Positions 45,002 through 54,939 of a DNA stretch of 64,000 nt are shown in pieces. The first letter of the stretch is position 1. Each line of letters starts with the position of its first letter. A program made the translations under genes and the position numbers. The notes beneath the pieces are model-generated. The model was not told the origin of the DNA. It saw nothing but the letters and a program-made list of their open reading frames with translations, and searched no databases. This stretch comes from Nocardioides rubriscoriae (GTDB lineage: Bacteria; Actinomycetota; Actinomycetes; Propionibacteriales; Nocardioidaceae). The stretch covers positions 527,154 through 591,153 of the forward strand of contig NZ_VIYJ01000003.1 in assembly GCF_008087085.1 (NCBI RefSeq). Reading direction: 5' to 3'.

Positions 45002-45617
45002 GCGACGGGAGGTCGATCACGAGGTCGGCGCGGGTGGCGGCGGCCTCGACCAGGCGGGCGTTGGGCTCGTCGACGCGGGCCACCCAGGCGGCGGCCTCGG
45101 CGGGGGTCTTGCCGAAGGCGACGTGGCGGGCGACCAGGCGCTCGCGGCGTACGGCGTCGTCGAGGTGCAGGTGCCAGACCACGTCGATCTCGGCGCGTAC
45201 GGCGCGCCAGCGCGGCTCGTCGAGCAGCAGGTAGTTGCCCTCGGTCACCACGGTGCCGGTCGGCGGCACCCACAGCGCCCCGGCCAGCGGCTGCTCCAGG
45301 ACCCGGTCGAACGACGGCGCCACCACGCCGGGTCCGCCGGGCCCGCCGGCGCGCACGCGACGCAGCAGGGCGGCGTACCCCTCGGCGTCGAAGGTCTCGG
45401 GCGCGCCCTTGCGGGCCAGCAGCCCGCGCCGGACCAGCTCGACGTCGGCGTAGTGGAAGCCGTCCATGGGCACGACCGGCAGGCCGAGCGCGGCGGCGTA
45501 CGTCGTCTTGCCGACCCCCGGTGCGCCGGTGATCCCGAGCAGCCGGACCGCAGGGAGAGGGGGTGGCATGTAGAAAGACTGCATGAGTTCCACCAGTCGT
45601 GCGCGCATGCGCTGCAC
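44997..45617 (-). CDS. P-loop nucleoside/nucleotide kinase family protein
   Basis: A 206-residue kinase of the uridine-kinase/phosphoribulokinase-like group. Walker A GAPGVGKTT (31-39), PMDGFHYAD (50-58) as substrate-binding strand, RRGLLARKGAPETFDAEGYAALLRRV and VTEGNYLLLDEPRW match actinobacterial nucleoside/nucleotide kinase family proteins related to pantothenate kinase and YfdH. The substrate is not determined. The gene diverges from hflX with 46 bases between the starts. Its stop lies inside the family 2 hairpin. Confidence 0.85.
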   Translation of the reverse strand: MQRMRARLVELMQSFYMPPPLPAVRLLGITGAPGVGKTTYAAALGLPVVPMDGFHYADVELVRRGLLARKGAPETFDAEGYAALLRRVRAGGPGGPGVVAPSFDRVLEQPLAGALWVPPTGTVVTEGNYLLLDEPRWRAVRAEIDVVWHLHLDDAVRRERLVARHVAFGKTPAEAAAWVARVDEPNARLVEAAATRADLVIDLPSR

Positions 45618-45663
45618 GAAAGCCGTTCGTCAGGCGGGCGACGGCGACCTACGCTTGCCGCAT

Positions 45664-47154
45664 ATGACCAACGCAGACGCACGTGCCTTCTCCCTCGACG
45701 CCGAGCTCGAGGAGACCGACGACTGGCCCGAGGACGACTTCGTCTCGGGCTACGCCGACGAGCCCGACCCCGAGGAGCGCGTCGACCCGACCCAGGGCGC
45801 GATGGAGCTCGCCGAGCGCCACCAGCTGCGCCGGGTCGCGGGGCTGCGCACCGAGCTCGAGGACATCACCGAGGTCGAGTACCGCCAGCTGCGCCTGGAG
45901 CGCGTGGTCCTGGTCGGGGTGTGGACCGAGGGCACCGTGCAGGACGCCGAGAACTCCATGGCCGAGCTCGCGCTGCTCGCCGAGACCGCCGGCTCCGAGG
46001 TCCTCGAGGCGATCTACCAGCGCCGCCAGACCCCCGACCCCGCGACCTTCATCGGGCGCGGCAAGGTCGAGGGGCTCGCCGAGATCGTGGCCGCGACCGG
46101 TGCCGACACCGTCATCTGCGACGGCGAGCTCGCGCCCAGCCAGCTGCGCAACCTCGAGGACCGCGTCAAGGTCAAGGTCGTCGACCGGACCGCGCTGATC
46201 CTCGACATCTTCGCCCAGCACGCCAAGTCCCGCGAGGGCCAGGCCCAGGTCGAGCTCGCCCAGCTGCAGTACATGAAGCAGCGCCTGCGCGGCTGGGGCG
46301 GCAACCTGTCGCGCCAGGCCGGTGGCCGGGTCTCCGGCGGTGAGGGCATCGGTGGCCGTGGCCCCGGTGAGACCAAGATCGAGACCGACCGGCGACGCAT
46401 CAACGACCGGATCGCCAAGCTGCGCCGCGAGCTCAAGCACATGAAGGGCACCCGCGACACCAAGCGGGCCGACCGCAAGCGCCACGCCATCCCCAGCGTC
46501 GCGATCGCCGGCTACACCAACGCCGGCAAGTCCTCGCTGCTCAACCGCCTCACCGACGCCGGGGTGCTCGTCGAGGACTCCCTGTTCGCCACGCTCGACC
46601 CGACGACACGGCGTACGACGACCAGCGACGGGCGCGTCTACACGATGAGCGACACCGTCGGGTTCGTGCGCCACCTCCCGCACCAGCTGATCGAGGCCTT
46701 CCGCTCGACGCTGGAGGAGGTCGCCGACGCCGACCTGATCGTCCACGTCGTCGACGGCTCCCACCCCGACCCCGAGGGCCAGCTCTCGGCCGTGCGCGCG
46801 GTGCTCGCCGACGTCGACGCCGCCGACGTCCCCGAGCTCGTCGTGATCAACAAGGCCGACGCCGCCGACCCGCTGGTCCTCACCCGCCTGCGCCAGCACG
46901 AGCACCACTCGGTCGTGGTCTCAGCCAAGACCGGCGAGGGCATCGCCGAGGCGCTGCGGGTCATCGAGTCCGAGCTGCCGCGCCCGGGCGTGGAGTTCCA
47001 CGCACTGCTGCCCTACGACCGCGGCGACCTGATCAACCAGCTGCACCAGCACGGCGAGATCGACTCGATCGACCACACCGGCGACGGCACCGTCGTGCGG
47101 GGCCGGGCCAACGCCGACCTCGCCGGCGAGCTCGAGCAGTACGCCGTCGGCTGA
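45664..47154 (+). CDS. hflX: Ribosome-associated GTPase HflX
   Basis: A 496-residue GTPase that splits stalled or heat-damaged 70S ribosomes. The N-terminal HflX domain runs to about 270 and has the glycine-rich GIGGRGPGETKIE (228-240) before the coiled linker RRINDRIAKLRRELKHMK. G motifs are GYTNAGKSS (283-291), DTVGF (330-334) and NKAD. About 80 acidic residues at the start are longer than in E. coli. The ATG follows TACGCT (45650-45655) by eight bases. Confidence 0.95.
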   Translation: MTNADARAFSLDAELEETDDWPEDDFVSGYADEPDPEERVDPTQGAMELAERHQLRRVAGLRTELEDITEVEYRQLRLERVVLVGVWTEGTVQDAENSMAELALLAETAGSEVLEAIYQRRQTPDPATFIGRGKVEGLAEIVAATGADTVICDGELAPSQLRNLEDRVKVKVVDRTALILDIFAQHAKSREGQAQVELAQLQYMKQRLRGWGGNLSRQAGGRVSGGEGIGGRGPGETKIETDRRRINDRIAKLRRELKHMKGTRDTKRADRKRHAIPSVAIAGYTNAGKSSLLNRLTDAGVLVEDSLFATLDPTTRRTTTSDGRVYTMSDTVGFVRHLPHQLIEAFRSTLEEVADADLIVHVVDGSHPDPEGQLSAVRAVLADVDAADVPELVVINKADAADPLVLTRLRQHEHHSVVVSAKTGEGIAEALRVIESELPRPGVEFHALLPYDRGDLINQLHQHGEIDSIDHTGDGTVVRGRANADLAGELEQYAVG

Positions 47155-47202
47155 CCCGCGCGTTCTCCTGCGTGGTGGGCCGCCGGGCCCCACACTCGTC
47201 GC

Positions 47203-48051
47203 GTGGACCTCACGCGCCTCACCAGCCTCTCGGGGCCCTCACGCCGCGTCCTCGCGGCGGGCGCGGGTGTCCTGGTCCTCGCGCTGGTCGTGACCGCCGT
47301 CGCGGTCGTGCGGGCGACCGGGGGTGGGGTCGACACCGGTGTCGCCGCCCGCTGCGCCCGGGCCACGGCCCGCTCGGCCGAGCAGGCCGCGCACGACACC
47401 GGTGCGGGACCCGACGTCGTCGTGATCGGCGACTCCTACTCGGTGGGCGCCGGCACCGACCCCCGCACCTCGTGGCCGCACCGGCTGCCGGGGCGCGTGC
47501 ACGTCGAGGGCTTCTCCGGCTCCGGGTTCAGCGAGGGCGCCAGCCCCTGCGGGGCGGTGTCGTACGCCGACCGCGCGGCCCGGGCGGTGGCCGGCCGACC
47601 CGGCGCGCTGGTCGTCGTCGAGGGGGGCCTCAACGACCACGACGAGAGCGACCGCGACATCGAGCAGGGCTTCGCCCGGTTGCTCGGCGCGCTCGCCGGT
47701 CACCGGGTGCTTGTCGTCGGGCCGCCACCCGCCCCGTCACGGGCCGCCGACGTGCCACGGGTCGACGCGCTGCTGGCGCGCCTGTCACACGGCGCCGGGG
47801 CGGCGTACCTCTCGATGGCGGGGGCCGACCTCGACTACCTCGCCGACGACCTGCACCCGACGGTGCTGGGGCACCACCGGTTCGGGGACCTCGTGGCGGC
47901 CGCCGTCGTGCCGCTGCTGGGGCTCTCGGCGGCGGTCGGTCCCGCCGGCCAGGACCGGCACCAGGTGGGCGGGCCCGCCGGGGCCGCGGTCCGCGCTGCG
48001 TCTCCACAGGCTCCCCAGGCCGTCCTGCCGGGTGTCGGTCGTCGTCGTTAG
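47203..48051 (+). CDS. Membrane-anchored SGNH/GDSL hydrolase
   Basis: A 282-residue protein with an N-terminal anchor (about 16-36) and an extracellular SGNH domain: GDSYSVG (76-82, nucleophile Ser78), Gly in FSGSGFSEG, GGLND (141-145, Asn144) and DDLHPT (215-220, Asp216/His218), all four blocks present. It is likely a lipase or carbohydrate esterase acting in the cell envelope. The C-terminal 60 residues are Gly/Ala/Pro-rich and lack structure. The GTG lies six bases after CACACT (47191-47196). The TAG stop doubles as the first bases of the dinG -10 box. Confidence 0.85.
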   Translation: MDLTRLTSLSGPSRRVLAAGAGVLVLALVVTAVAVVRATGGGVDTGVAARCARATARSAEQAAHDTGAGPDVVVIGDSYSVGAGTDPRTSWPHRLPGRVHVEGFSGSGFSEGASPCGAVSYADRAARAVAGRPGALVVVEGGLNDHDESDRDIEQGFARLLGALAGHRVLVVGPPPAPSRAADVPRVDALLARLSHGAGAAYLSMAGADLDYLADDLHPTVLGHHRFGDLVAAAVVPLLGLSAAVGPAGQDRHQVGGPAGAAVRAASPQAPQAVLPGVGRRR

Positions 48052-48060
48052 GGTGCTCTG

Positions 48061-50070
48061 GTGCCCCAGACCCCCGCCGCCGCCCCCGCCGTCCGCGAGG
48101 TGCTGACGCGCGCCGTCACGGCGCTGGGCGGCACCGAGCGCGAGGGCCAGGTCGCGATGGTCGAGGCGGTCTCCGAGGCCCTGTCCTCCGAGCGGCACCT
48201 GCTGGTCCAGGCCGGCACCGGCACCGGCAAGTCGCTGGCCTACCTCGTGCCGGCGCTGGTCCACGACCAGCGGGTCGTGGTCGCGACCGCCACCCTCGCG
48301 CTGCAGCACCAGCTGGTCGAGCGCGACCTGCCCCGGCTGATCGAGGCGGTGAAGGAGGTCTCTGGGCTCGACACCTCCTACGCCGTGCTCAAGGGTCGCT
48401 CCAACTACGCCTGCCTGCACCGCATCCGTGAGGGCGTCCCCGACGACCAGGGGGTCCTGGTCGACGTCCCCCAGGGGTCGATGGCCGGCAAGGTGCTCGA
48501 GCTGCGGGCCTGGGCCGAGAAGCAGGCCGAGTCGAAGGGCTCGGGCGAGCGCGACAACGCCCCGCGCCACACCGACCGTGAGTGGCGCCAGGTCAGCGTC
48601 GGGCACCGCGACTGCCTGGGCGCGGCCAAGTGCCCGTTCGGCCAGGAGTGCTTCGTCGAGCTGGCCCGCGAGAAGGCCCAGCGCTCGCACCTGGTCATCA
48701 CCAACCACTCCCTGCTCGCGATCGACGCGATCGAGGGCATCCCGATGATCCCCGACTACGACGTGGCCGTGATCGACGAGGCCCACGAGCTGGTGGCCCG
48801 GGTCACCCAGGCCGCCACCGACGAGCTGGCGCCCTCCGACGTCGAGCGCGCGGCCCGTCGCTCGCAGCGCCACGTCGACGGCAGCGAGGCCGACGACCTC
48901 GCTGACGCCGCCGACGCGCTGCGCGACGCGATGGCCGAGGCCGACCCGGGTCGCTTCGACCGCCTGCCCCAGCAGCTCGCCGACGCGCTGGTGCTCGTGC
49001 GCGACGCCGCCCGGGCGTGCCTGTCGGCCTACCCCAAGGGCGACGCGGCCCGCGGCGGCGACGAGGGCGACGCCGGTCTCACCCAGGCCAAGGGCAGCGT
49101 CCAGGACGTCTTCGTCAACGCCGGGCGGATGGCGGCCGACTCCGACGCCGACGTGCTCTGGCTCTCCGAGGGCAGCGACCGGATGCCGCCGCGCCTGCAC
49201 GTCGCGCCGCTGCAGGTGTGGGGCCCGATGCGCGACAAGCTGCTCAGCGACAAGACGGTCGTGATGACCTCGGCGACCCTCATGCTCGGCGGTGACTTCG
49301 ACAACGTCGCCACCAGCGTCGGCCTCAAGCCGACCGAGCGCGACCCGGCCGGGCCCGGCGCGTCGGGGCGCGAGCGCACCGAGACGGTCCTGCCGTGGAC
49401 CGGCCTCGACGTCGGCTCGCCCTTCGACTACGGCAAGCAGGGCATCCTCTACATCGCCCGCCACCTCCCGCCGCCGGGCCGCGACGGCCTCGGCAAGGCC
49501 CAGCTCGACGAGATCGTCGAGCTCGTCGATGCCGCCGAGGGCCGCACGCTCGGGTTGTTCTCCAGCAGGCGGGCCGCCGAGGCCGCGGCCGAGGAGGTCC
49601 GCACCCGGCTGCCCCACCTCACCACGCTGGCCCAGGGCGAGGCCCAGCTGCCCGAGCTCGCCGCGCAGTTCGTCGGTGACCCCCACACCTGCCTGTTCGG
49701 CACGCTCAGCCTGTGGCAGGGCCTCGACGTCCCCGGCGACACCTGCCAGCTCGTGCTGATCGACCGGATCCCCTTCCCACGACCCGACGACCCGCTGATG
49801 AGCGCGCGGCAGAAGGCCGCCGACCAGGCCGGCGGCAACGGCTTCATGCAGGTCGCGGCCACCCACGCCGCGCTGCTGCTCGCCCAGGGCGCCGGGCGCC
49901 TGATCCGCACGACGTCCGACCGCGGCGTCGTCGCGGTCCTCGACCCCCGCCTGGCCACGGCGCGCTACGGCAGCTTCCTCAAGGCGAGCCTGCCGCCGAT
50001 GTGGACGACCACCGACCCGCAGGTCGTGCGCAAGGCCCTGGCGCGTCTGGCGTCGACGCCGGCCGGGTGA
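48061..50070 (+). CDS. DinG-type ATP-dependent DNA helicase
   Basis: A 669-residue XPD-like SF2 helicase. Walker A QAGTGTGKSLA (50-60), four cluster-binding cysteines Cys118 (SNYACLHR), Cys185, Cys191 and Cys197 (RDCLGAAKCPFGQECF) for an iron-sulfur cluster, the DEAH box IDEAHELV (238-245), and the C-terminal motifs SLWQGLDVPGDTCQLVLIDRIPF and QGAGRLIRTTSDRGVVAVLDPR. DinG-type enzymes unwind forked DNA and R-loops. The GTG follows TAGGGT (48049-48054) by six bases. Despite the name no LexA site is seen here. Confidence 0.92.
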   Translation: MPQTPAAAPAVREVLTRAVTALGGTEREGQVAMVEAVSEALSSERHLLVQAGTGTGKSLAYLVPALVHDQRVVVATATLALQHQLVERDLPRLIEAVKEVSGLDTSYAVLKGRSNYACLHRIREGVPDDQGVLVDVPQGSMAGKVLELRAWAEKQAESKGSGERDNAPRHTDREWRQVSVGHRDCLGAAKCPFGQECFVELAREKAQRSHLVITNHSLLAIDAIEGIPMIPDYDVAVIDEAHELVARVTQAATDELAPSDVERAARRSQRHVDGSEADDLADAADALRDAMAEADPGRFDRLPQQLADALVLVRDAARACLSAYPKGDAARGGDEGDAGLTQAKGSVQDVFVNAGRMAADSDADVLWLSEGSDRMPPRLHVAPLQVWGPMRDKLLSDKTVVMTSATLMLGGDFDNVATSVGLKPTERDPAGPGASGRERTETVLPWTGLDVGSPFDYGKQGILYIARHLPPPGRDGLGKAQLDEIVELVDAAEGRTLGLFSSRRAAEAAAEEVRTRLPHLTTLAQGEAQLPELAAQFVGDPHTCLFGTLSLWQGLDVPGDTCQLVLIDRIPFPRPDDPLMSARQKAADQAGGNGFMQVAATHAALLLAQGAGRLIRTTSDRGVVAVLDPRLATARYGSFLKASLPPMWTTTDPQVVRKALARLASTPAG

Positions 50071-50117
50071 GGGCCGGCGCCGACGCGGCGCCCGTCAGTG
50101 CCTGGTGATCGGGTCCG

Positions 50118-51764
50118 TCAGCGCACCGCGGTGGCGGTGAACTTCATCGCCAGCCCGTTGTCGCGCGAGGTGCCCTGGCAGGAGAAGTCGCCGCCGTTGA
50201 AGCACCGGAAGCGGCCGCTGCCGTTGACGAGGGTCACCTCGACCCAGGCGACCCTGGAGGAACTGAACGGCAGACGCTTGACGGCGTTGCCCTGCCGGTC
50301 GAGCCGTACCGTGCTCGTGGTGATCCGCCCGCTCTTGGTGGCGCTGGTGACCAGGACCGACGAGCCGCGCACCTTGGGGGCGAGGTCGAGGGCCAGGCGC
50401 AGCTTCCACCGGGAGCTGGTGAGGCCCTGGGGCACGACGCGGGCGGTGGCGGTCGTGAGGTGGTTGAGGCGGACGTCGGCGCGCACGCCGCGGCGGGCCG
50501 TGATCTTGCGGGTGCCGATCAGGGGGGCGACGGGGTAGCGGTTGGCCCTGCCCTCGCTGTAGGACTGGGCTGGTCGCCGGTTGGCCACGGCGTAGCGGCC
50601 GAGCATGGCGGCCCCGGTGGTCTTCTTGGCCCGCAGCACGGTGTTGACGGCCTGCCAGGAGTACTGGTCGGGCTTGCCCTTGGCGCCGTCGGCCTTGAGG
50701 AAGATGTCGAGCACCAGGCGGGGCAGCGCGCCCTTCTTGGTGCGGAACTTTTCGGTGAGGAACCGGATGAACGACCAGGTGCCGTAGTGGAACCCGGTGG
50801 AGTTGAAGGTGTCGAGCGGGGTCCGGGGCTGGGTGAGCTGGCTGTTGCGCAGGTATTGCAGGTTGTCGTCGACGCCGTCGTAGACCTCGTCCTCGGCCCA
50901 GGTGGCGGTGGCCTCGAGCAGCCAGGAGTCCTCGTAGCGGTCGTAGGCGAACTGCGTGGCGTGGAAGTACTCGTGGGCGACGGTCACCTGGAGGTTCTGC
51001 GTCGGGGTGTTGGCCGTGCCGAACTCCGAGGGGCTGTAGTCGTTGTCGAGCGCGCAGTAGGCCCACCGGTCGTAGTAGGTGCTGTTGGCCTGGGTCTCGG
51101 GCTGGTCGGAGGTGCAGTAGCCGTAGAGGCCGTCGTCGCCGAGCTCGCCGAGGTAGACGTCGATCAGGCTGTTGCCGCCGCGGGTGCCGTCGGGCAGGGG
51201 CTCGCGGTAACCGGCGGCGATGTAGGTGTCGTGGACGTGGTCGAGGGTCGCGAGCGCGGTGTCGACGAAGTCGGGGACGCCGTTGAGGTCGGCGTCGGTC
51301 GGGCTGGGCGCGTTGGGGCCGGTGGCGACGTAGTGGACGCAGATGTCGGCCGAGCAGACCGGGGTCTGCTCGGGCACCCCGTCGTAGCTGAGGTTGCCGT
51401 CGCCGGTGGCGTCGGTGGGTCGCTTGAGCAGCGCCTCGGCCGCGGCGCGGTCGGCGCCGGTCAGCGCGGTGCGGGTGTTGGCGACCTCGCGCAGCGCCAT
51501 CGTCAGGTCGCCGCTGCGGTCGCCGGACGCGATCGCGCGCGCCCGGCTCACCGCCGACAGGGCGCGGCGCTCCGAGCGCGAGGCGAGCGCGGCCTTGCCC
51601 GGCGAGTCGGAGCCGACGGCGGGGGCGGCGCCGGCGACGCCCGGCACGGCCGGAGCCTCGGCGCTGGCCGTCGGGGCGGCGTACGACGCGAGCAGGGTGC
51701 TCGTCAGGGCGGCTGAGGCGACGAGCGCGACGGCGGCGCGCACCCGGGCGGGACGGTGGGGCAT
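50118..51764 (-). CDS. Secreted MXAN_6640-family putative metalloprotease
   Basis: A 548-residue exported protein with a signal peptide (about 1-35, ending TASA). The zinc motif HEYFH (264-268, in VTVAHEYFHATQFAYDRY) with Glu284 or Glu291 (WLLEATATWAEDEVYDG) as third ligand identifies the MXAN_6640 family of M6/M-like peptidases. Calcium-type DxDxNGxxD (TDADLNGVPDFVD) and DATGDGNLSYDG repeats precede it. Three Cys pairs suit an extracellular protein. The C-terminal 120 residues form a beta domain. It converges on the DinG gene. Substrate unknown. Confidence 0.85.
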   Translation of the reverse strand: MPHRPARVRAAVALVASAALTSTLLASYAAPTASAEAPAVPGVAGAAPAVGSDSPGKAALASRSERRALSAVSRARAIASGDRSGDLTMALREVANTRTALTGADRAAAEALLKRPTDATGDGNLSYDGVPEQTPVCSADICVHYVATGPNAPSPTDADLNGVPDFVDTALATLDHVHDTYIAAGYREPLPDGTRGGNSLIDVYLGELGDDGLYGYCTSDQPETQANSTYYDRWAYCALDNDYSPSEFGTANTPTQNLQVTVAHEYFHATQFAYDRYEDSWLLEATATWAEDEVYDGVDDNLQYLRNSQLTQPRTPLDTFNSTGFHYGTWSFIRFLTEKFRTKKGALPRLVLDIFLKADGAKGKPDQYSWQAVNTVLRAKKTTGAAMLGRYAVANRRPAQSYSEGRANRYPVAPLIGTRKITARRGVRADVRLNHLTTATARVVPQGLTSSRWKLRLALDLAPKVRGSSVLVTSATKSGRITTSTVRLDRQGNAVKRLPFSSSRVAWVEVTLVNGSGRFRCFNGGDFSCQGTSRDNGLAMKFTATAVR

Positions 51765-51880
51765 CGGTACTCCGAGGGGTCGAGGGGGACGAGGCGGTGG
51801 ACGGGACCGCGCTCACCGTAACCCGGCCCACCGACACCGCACCTGGCCCAGGTGGGCCAGGTGCGTCGGGTGAGCTCGCG

Positions 51881-53212
51881 CTAGATCCGGGCCGTGCCGT
51901 CCCAGCCGCCGCGCGGCGTGCCGGTGAGGCCGAAGAAGCGGGCCACGGTGGGCGCCACGTCGACGGTCTGCGCCACCAGCGGCGAGGCGGCGTACCGCGG
52001 GACGCTGGGGTGCCCGCCGTTGAGGAAGAACGGGATCGGCCGGGTCGCGGGGTGGCCGTGGTTGCCGGGGATCGGGTTGCTGGTGCGGGGGTCGGGGTCG
52101 CTGAAGCGCCAGCCGGACCGGCAGAAGACCACGACCTCACCGGCCTCGGGGCCCAGCCGCAGCGAGGCCTGGCGGCGGTCGTGGGCTGACAGGACGCCGG
52201 GCTGGGCCTTGGCGATGCGCAGCATCCGGCGCACGGCGTCGTCCTTCTGGGCGGTGGGGCCGGTCCAGTAGAGGAGGTCGGCGCCGCCGTTGTCGGCGAT
52301 CTGCACGCGACCGCGCAGCACGGGGTCGTCGTCGAGCGGGCCCGACAGGCTCACGACCCGGTTGGTGGTCGACCAGTCCATGGAGTGGTCGGCCAGCACG
52401 ATCAGCAGCGAGTGCTTCCACAGCCCGCGCGACTTGAGCAGGTCGACGAAGCGCTGCACGTAGGTGTCGGTCTTGGCCAGCGCCAGGCGCCGGTCGGCCT
52501 TGGCCCCCAGCGGGCCGGTGATGTCGGCGTGGCCGTAGCGGTCGATGTCGCCGAGGTTGACGAACATCAGGTGCGGGTCGACGTCCTCGACCATCGCCAT
52601 CGCGGCCTGGATGGTGAACTCGTCGGGGGCGTGGCCGGTGATCGGCAGCACCGGGAACGGCTCCCACCGGGCGGTGGCCCGGGTGCCGAAGATGCCGTAG
52701 AGGTACTCCTTGCTGAGCACGGTGCCGGTGCGCAGGCCGCGGCGGTTGAGGCGCTCGATGACCGTGTCGGCCCGCAGGTCCGAGGAGCGGTCGAGGTCGC
52801 GCACGATCTTGGCCTTGCGGTCGTAGACCGAGTTGGCCGGGACCCCGGACCGGTCGGGCCGGACCCCGGTCATCATCATCACGTGGTTGGGGATGGTCTC
52901 CATGATCGGCATCGACTGCGCCTTGGCGAAGCGCTGTCCGCTGACCATGAGGTCGAACAGGTGCGGGGTCTGACCGCCGCTGATCTCCTCGGGCAGGCAG
53001 CCGTCGACGACCAGGACGTAGACGCGCTTCCTGGTTTTGGCGGCAGCCGACCGGGCGTCGGCCGCGCCGGTGCCGGCCGCGAGGGCGGCGGTAGAGAAGG
53101 CCAGGCCACTGCCGGCCTTGAGCAGGGTACGACGGCCCGTGGCGAGCTCGGCCCGGCCCACGTCGTACGGCGTGGGCTCGCCGGGGGCGTGCCGGTCACC
53201 GCACCCGCACAT
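51881..53212 (-). CDS. Tat-exported type I phosphodiesterase/alkaline-phosphatase-fold enzyme
   Basis: A 443-residue protein with a twin-arginine signal (TGRRTLLKAGSGLAFSTAALAAG, 26-48) and an alkaline-phosphatase-superfamily domain: VLVVDG (Asp70 as metal ligand), METIPNHVMMMTGVRPDRSGV (nucleophile probably Thr106), NLGDIDRYGH and DHS (LADHSMD) as further metal ligands, and PGNHGH near the end. The unusual CGCGDRH start precedes the signal. It probably hydrolyses phosphodiesters or nucleotides outside the membrane. It shares one base with the end of phoD, so both are cotranscribed as a phosphate-release pair. Confidence 0.85.
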   Translation of the reverse strand: MCGCGDRHAPGEPTPYDVGRAELATGRRTLLKAGSGLAFSTAALAAGTGAADARSAAAKTRKRVYVLVVDGCLPEEISGGQTPHLFDLMVSGQRFAKAQSMPIMETIPNHVMMMTGVRPDRSGVPANSVYDRKAKIVRDLDRSSDLRADTVIERLNRRGLRTGTVLSKEYLYGIFGTRATARWEPFPVLPITGHAPDEFTIQAAMAMVEDVDPHLMFVNLGDIDRYGHADITGPLGAKADRRLALAKTDTYVQRFVDLLKSRGLWKHSLLIVLADHSMDWSTTNRVVSLSGPLDDDPVLRGRVQIADNGGADLLYWTGPTAQKDDAVRRMLRIAKAQPGVLSAHDRRQASLRLGPEAGEVVVFCRSGWRFSDPDPRTSNPIPGNHGHPATRPIPFFLNGGHPSVPRYAASPLVAQTVDVAPTVARFFGLTGTPRGGWDGTARI

Positions 53213-54939
53213 CAGCTCTGCCCCGGCTTCTGACGGTGCAGCGGGACGTCGGTCTCCTTGACCCGGCCGGTGGCCGAGATCGAGATGAACGAGCGGCTGT
53301 AGCGGATCGGGGTGTCCTTGTCGGCGCGGTCGCCGATCACGAACCAGTCCATCTGGGCTCTCTTGGCGTTGAGGTCGAGCACGGAGAACCCGTGGTCGTC
53401 GAAGTTGAGGTACTTGATGTGGCGGTTGTTGGCCAGGATCGTCTGCTCGACGGCGAGGCTGGTGGTGCGGGCCGGGGTGCCGGTGATGTCCTTGAGGTTG
53501 TTGGACGTCACCGACGTGCACACGAACTCGACGGCGCCGGTGCCGCCGAGCGGGTAGTTGCCGACGTCGTAGGGCACCTCGGCGGCCCAGCCGGAGTGGA
53601 TGTCGCCGGTGACGAACAGCGCGTTCTGGATGTGGCGGTCCTTGATGAACCGCAGGACCTCCAAGCGGTCGGCGGTGTAGCCGTCCCACTGGTCGACGTT
53701 GTAGGGCAGGCCGTCGTGGGGCAGCAGGCCGGTGACGTCGTTGATCGGGGCCAGCACGTCGGCGGGCAGCTGGGCGAAGGTGACCGGCGTGATCATCACC
53801 GGGTTGCCGATGACCTTCCAGAACGGCTGGGGACGCGCGAGCGACTCCTTGAGCCAGCGCATCTGGGCGTCGCCGGTGATCGTGCGGTCGGGGTCGCTGA
53901 CCTCGGCCTCGGCGGCTGGGACCGGCGTGGGTGCGGCCGTCGCGACCTGCTGGGAGCGGTAGGTGCGCAGGTCGAGCATGCTGATCTCGGCCAGGCGCCC
54001 GAAGGTCAGGCGCCGGTAGAGGCGGTCACCGTCGCCCAGGGCCGCGGTGCCGTCCATCCGCACCGGCATCCACTCGTCGTACGCGCGGTGGGCGCGGGCC
54101 CGGCGGCGGTGGTAGTCACCTTCGGCGGCCTGGTGGTTCTCGGCGCCGTTCTTCCACTGGTCGTTGGCGACCTCGTGGTCGTCCCAGGTGATGATCCAGG
54201 TGTACCTCGCGTGGGCGTCCTGGAGGTCGTGGTCGGTCTTGTACTGCGCGTGGCGCCGGCGGTAGTCCTCGAGCGAGACCATCTCGTGCTTCGGGTCGTG
54301 GGTGCGGATGTCGACGTCGCCCTGCCCGTAGCCGTAGCCGCCCGCGCCGTACTCGTAGAGGTAGTCGCCGAGGTGGAGCACGGCGTGCAGGTCGTCGCGC
54401 TGCGCCAGGCCGCGGTAGGCCGCGAAGTAGCCGGCCTGCCAGTTGGTGCACGACACGACGCCGAAGCGCAGGTTGGTCGGGGTGGCCTCAGCGGCGGGGG
54501 CGGTGCGCATCCGGCCGGTGCGGCTGTGGGTGCCCTGGAAGCCGAAGCGGTAGTAGTACCAGGTGGCGGGCCGCAGGCCGTCGACGTCGAGCTTGACGGT
54601 GTGGTCACGGCTGGGACCGGTGACGAAGGTGCCGCGACGCAGCACGGTGCGGAAGTCCTTGCGGGTCGAGACCTCCCACGTCACGTGGGCCCGCGGGCCC
54701 TTGCCCGAGCCGGGTCGGCTGGCCGCGGTCGGCGTGACGCGGGTCCAGATCAGCACCTTGGTCGGCAGCGGGTCGCCCGAGGCGACGCCGTGCTGGAAGT
54801 AGCGCGAGCCGGCGCGTTCGGAGGCCGCGAGGGCATCGGCGGCGGGCAGGGTGGTCGGGCCGGCGATGGCGGTCAGCGCCGCGCCGGCCGAGCCGGTCGC
54901 AAGCACGGTACGTCGTCGTACCCGGGTGGGTGTCGTCAC
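53212..54939 (-). CDS. phoD: PhoD-family alkaline phosphatase/phosphodiesterase
   Basis: A 575-residue enzyme with a Tat signal (RVRRRTVLATGSAGAALTA). YFQHGVASGDPLPTKVLIWTRVTP begins the PhoD N-domain. Metal and active-site elements are VVSCTNW, LHLGDYLYEYG, TWDDHEVANDQW, FVTGDIHSGW and a late DDHGF. PhoD releases phosphate from mono- and diesters outside the cell with Ca and Fe. The GTG 54939 is chosen because the signal starts there; a longer frame to 55005 adds an implausible extension. A PHO-box-like repeat lies 60 bases upstream. It is followed by the phosphodiesterase gene in the same operon. Confidence 0.9.
   Translation of the reverse strand: MTTPTRVRRRTVLATGSAGAALTAIAGPTTLPAADALAASERAGSRYFQHGVASGDPLPTKVLIWTRVTPTAASRPGSGKGPRAHVTWEVSTRKDFRTVLRRGTFVTGPSRDHTVKLDVDGLRPATWYYYRFGFQGTHSRTGRMRTAPAAEATPTNLRFGVVSCTNWQAGYFAAYRGLAQRDDLHAVLHLGDYLYEYGAGGYGYGQGDVDIRTHDPKHEMVSLEDYRRRHAQYKTDHDLQDAHARYTWIITWDDHEVANDQWKNGAENHQAAEGDYHRRRARAHRAYDEWMPVRMDGTAALGDGDRLYRRLTFGRLAEISMLDLRTYRSQQVATAAPTPVPAAEAEVSDPDRTITGDAQMRWLKESLARPQPFWKVIGNPVMITPVTFAQLPADVLAPINDVTGLLPHDGLPYNVDQWDGYTADRLEVLRFIKDRHIQNALFVTGDIHSGWAAEVPYDVGNYPLGGTGAVEFVCTSVTSNNLKDITGTPARTTSLAVEQTILANNRHIKYLNFDDHGFSVLDLNAKRAQMDWFVIGDRADKDTPIRYSRSFISISATGRVKETDVPLHRQKPGQS

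Noticed and set aside
48061..50070. SOS control of the dinG-type gene
   Set aside because: No TCGAAC-N4-GTTCGA-like site lies upstream. The promoter is a plain leaderless one inside the end of the SGNH gene.
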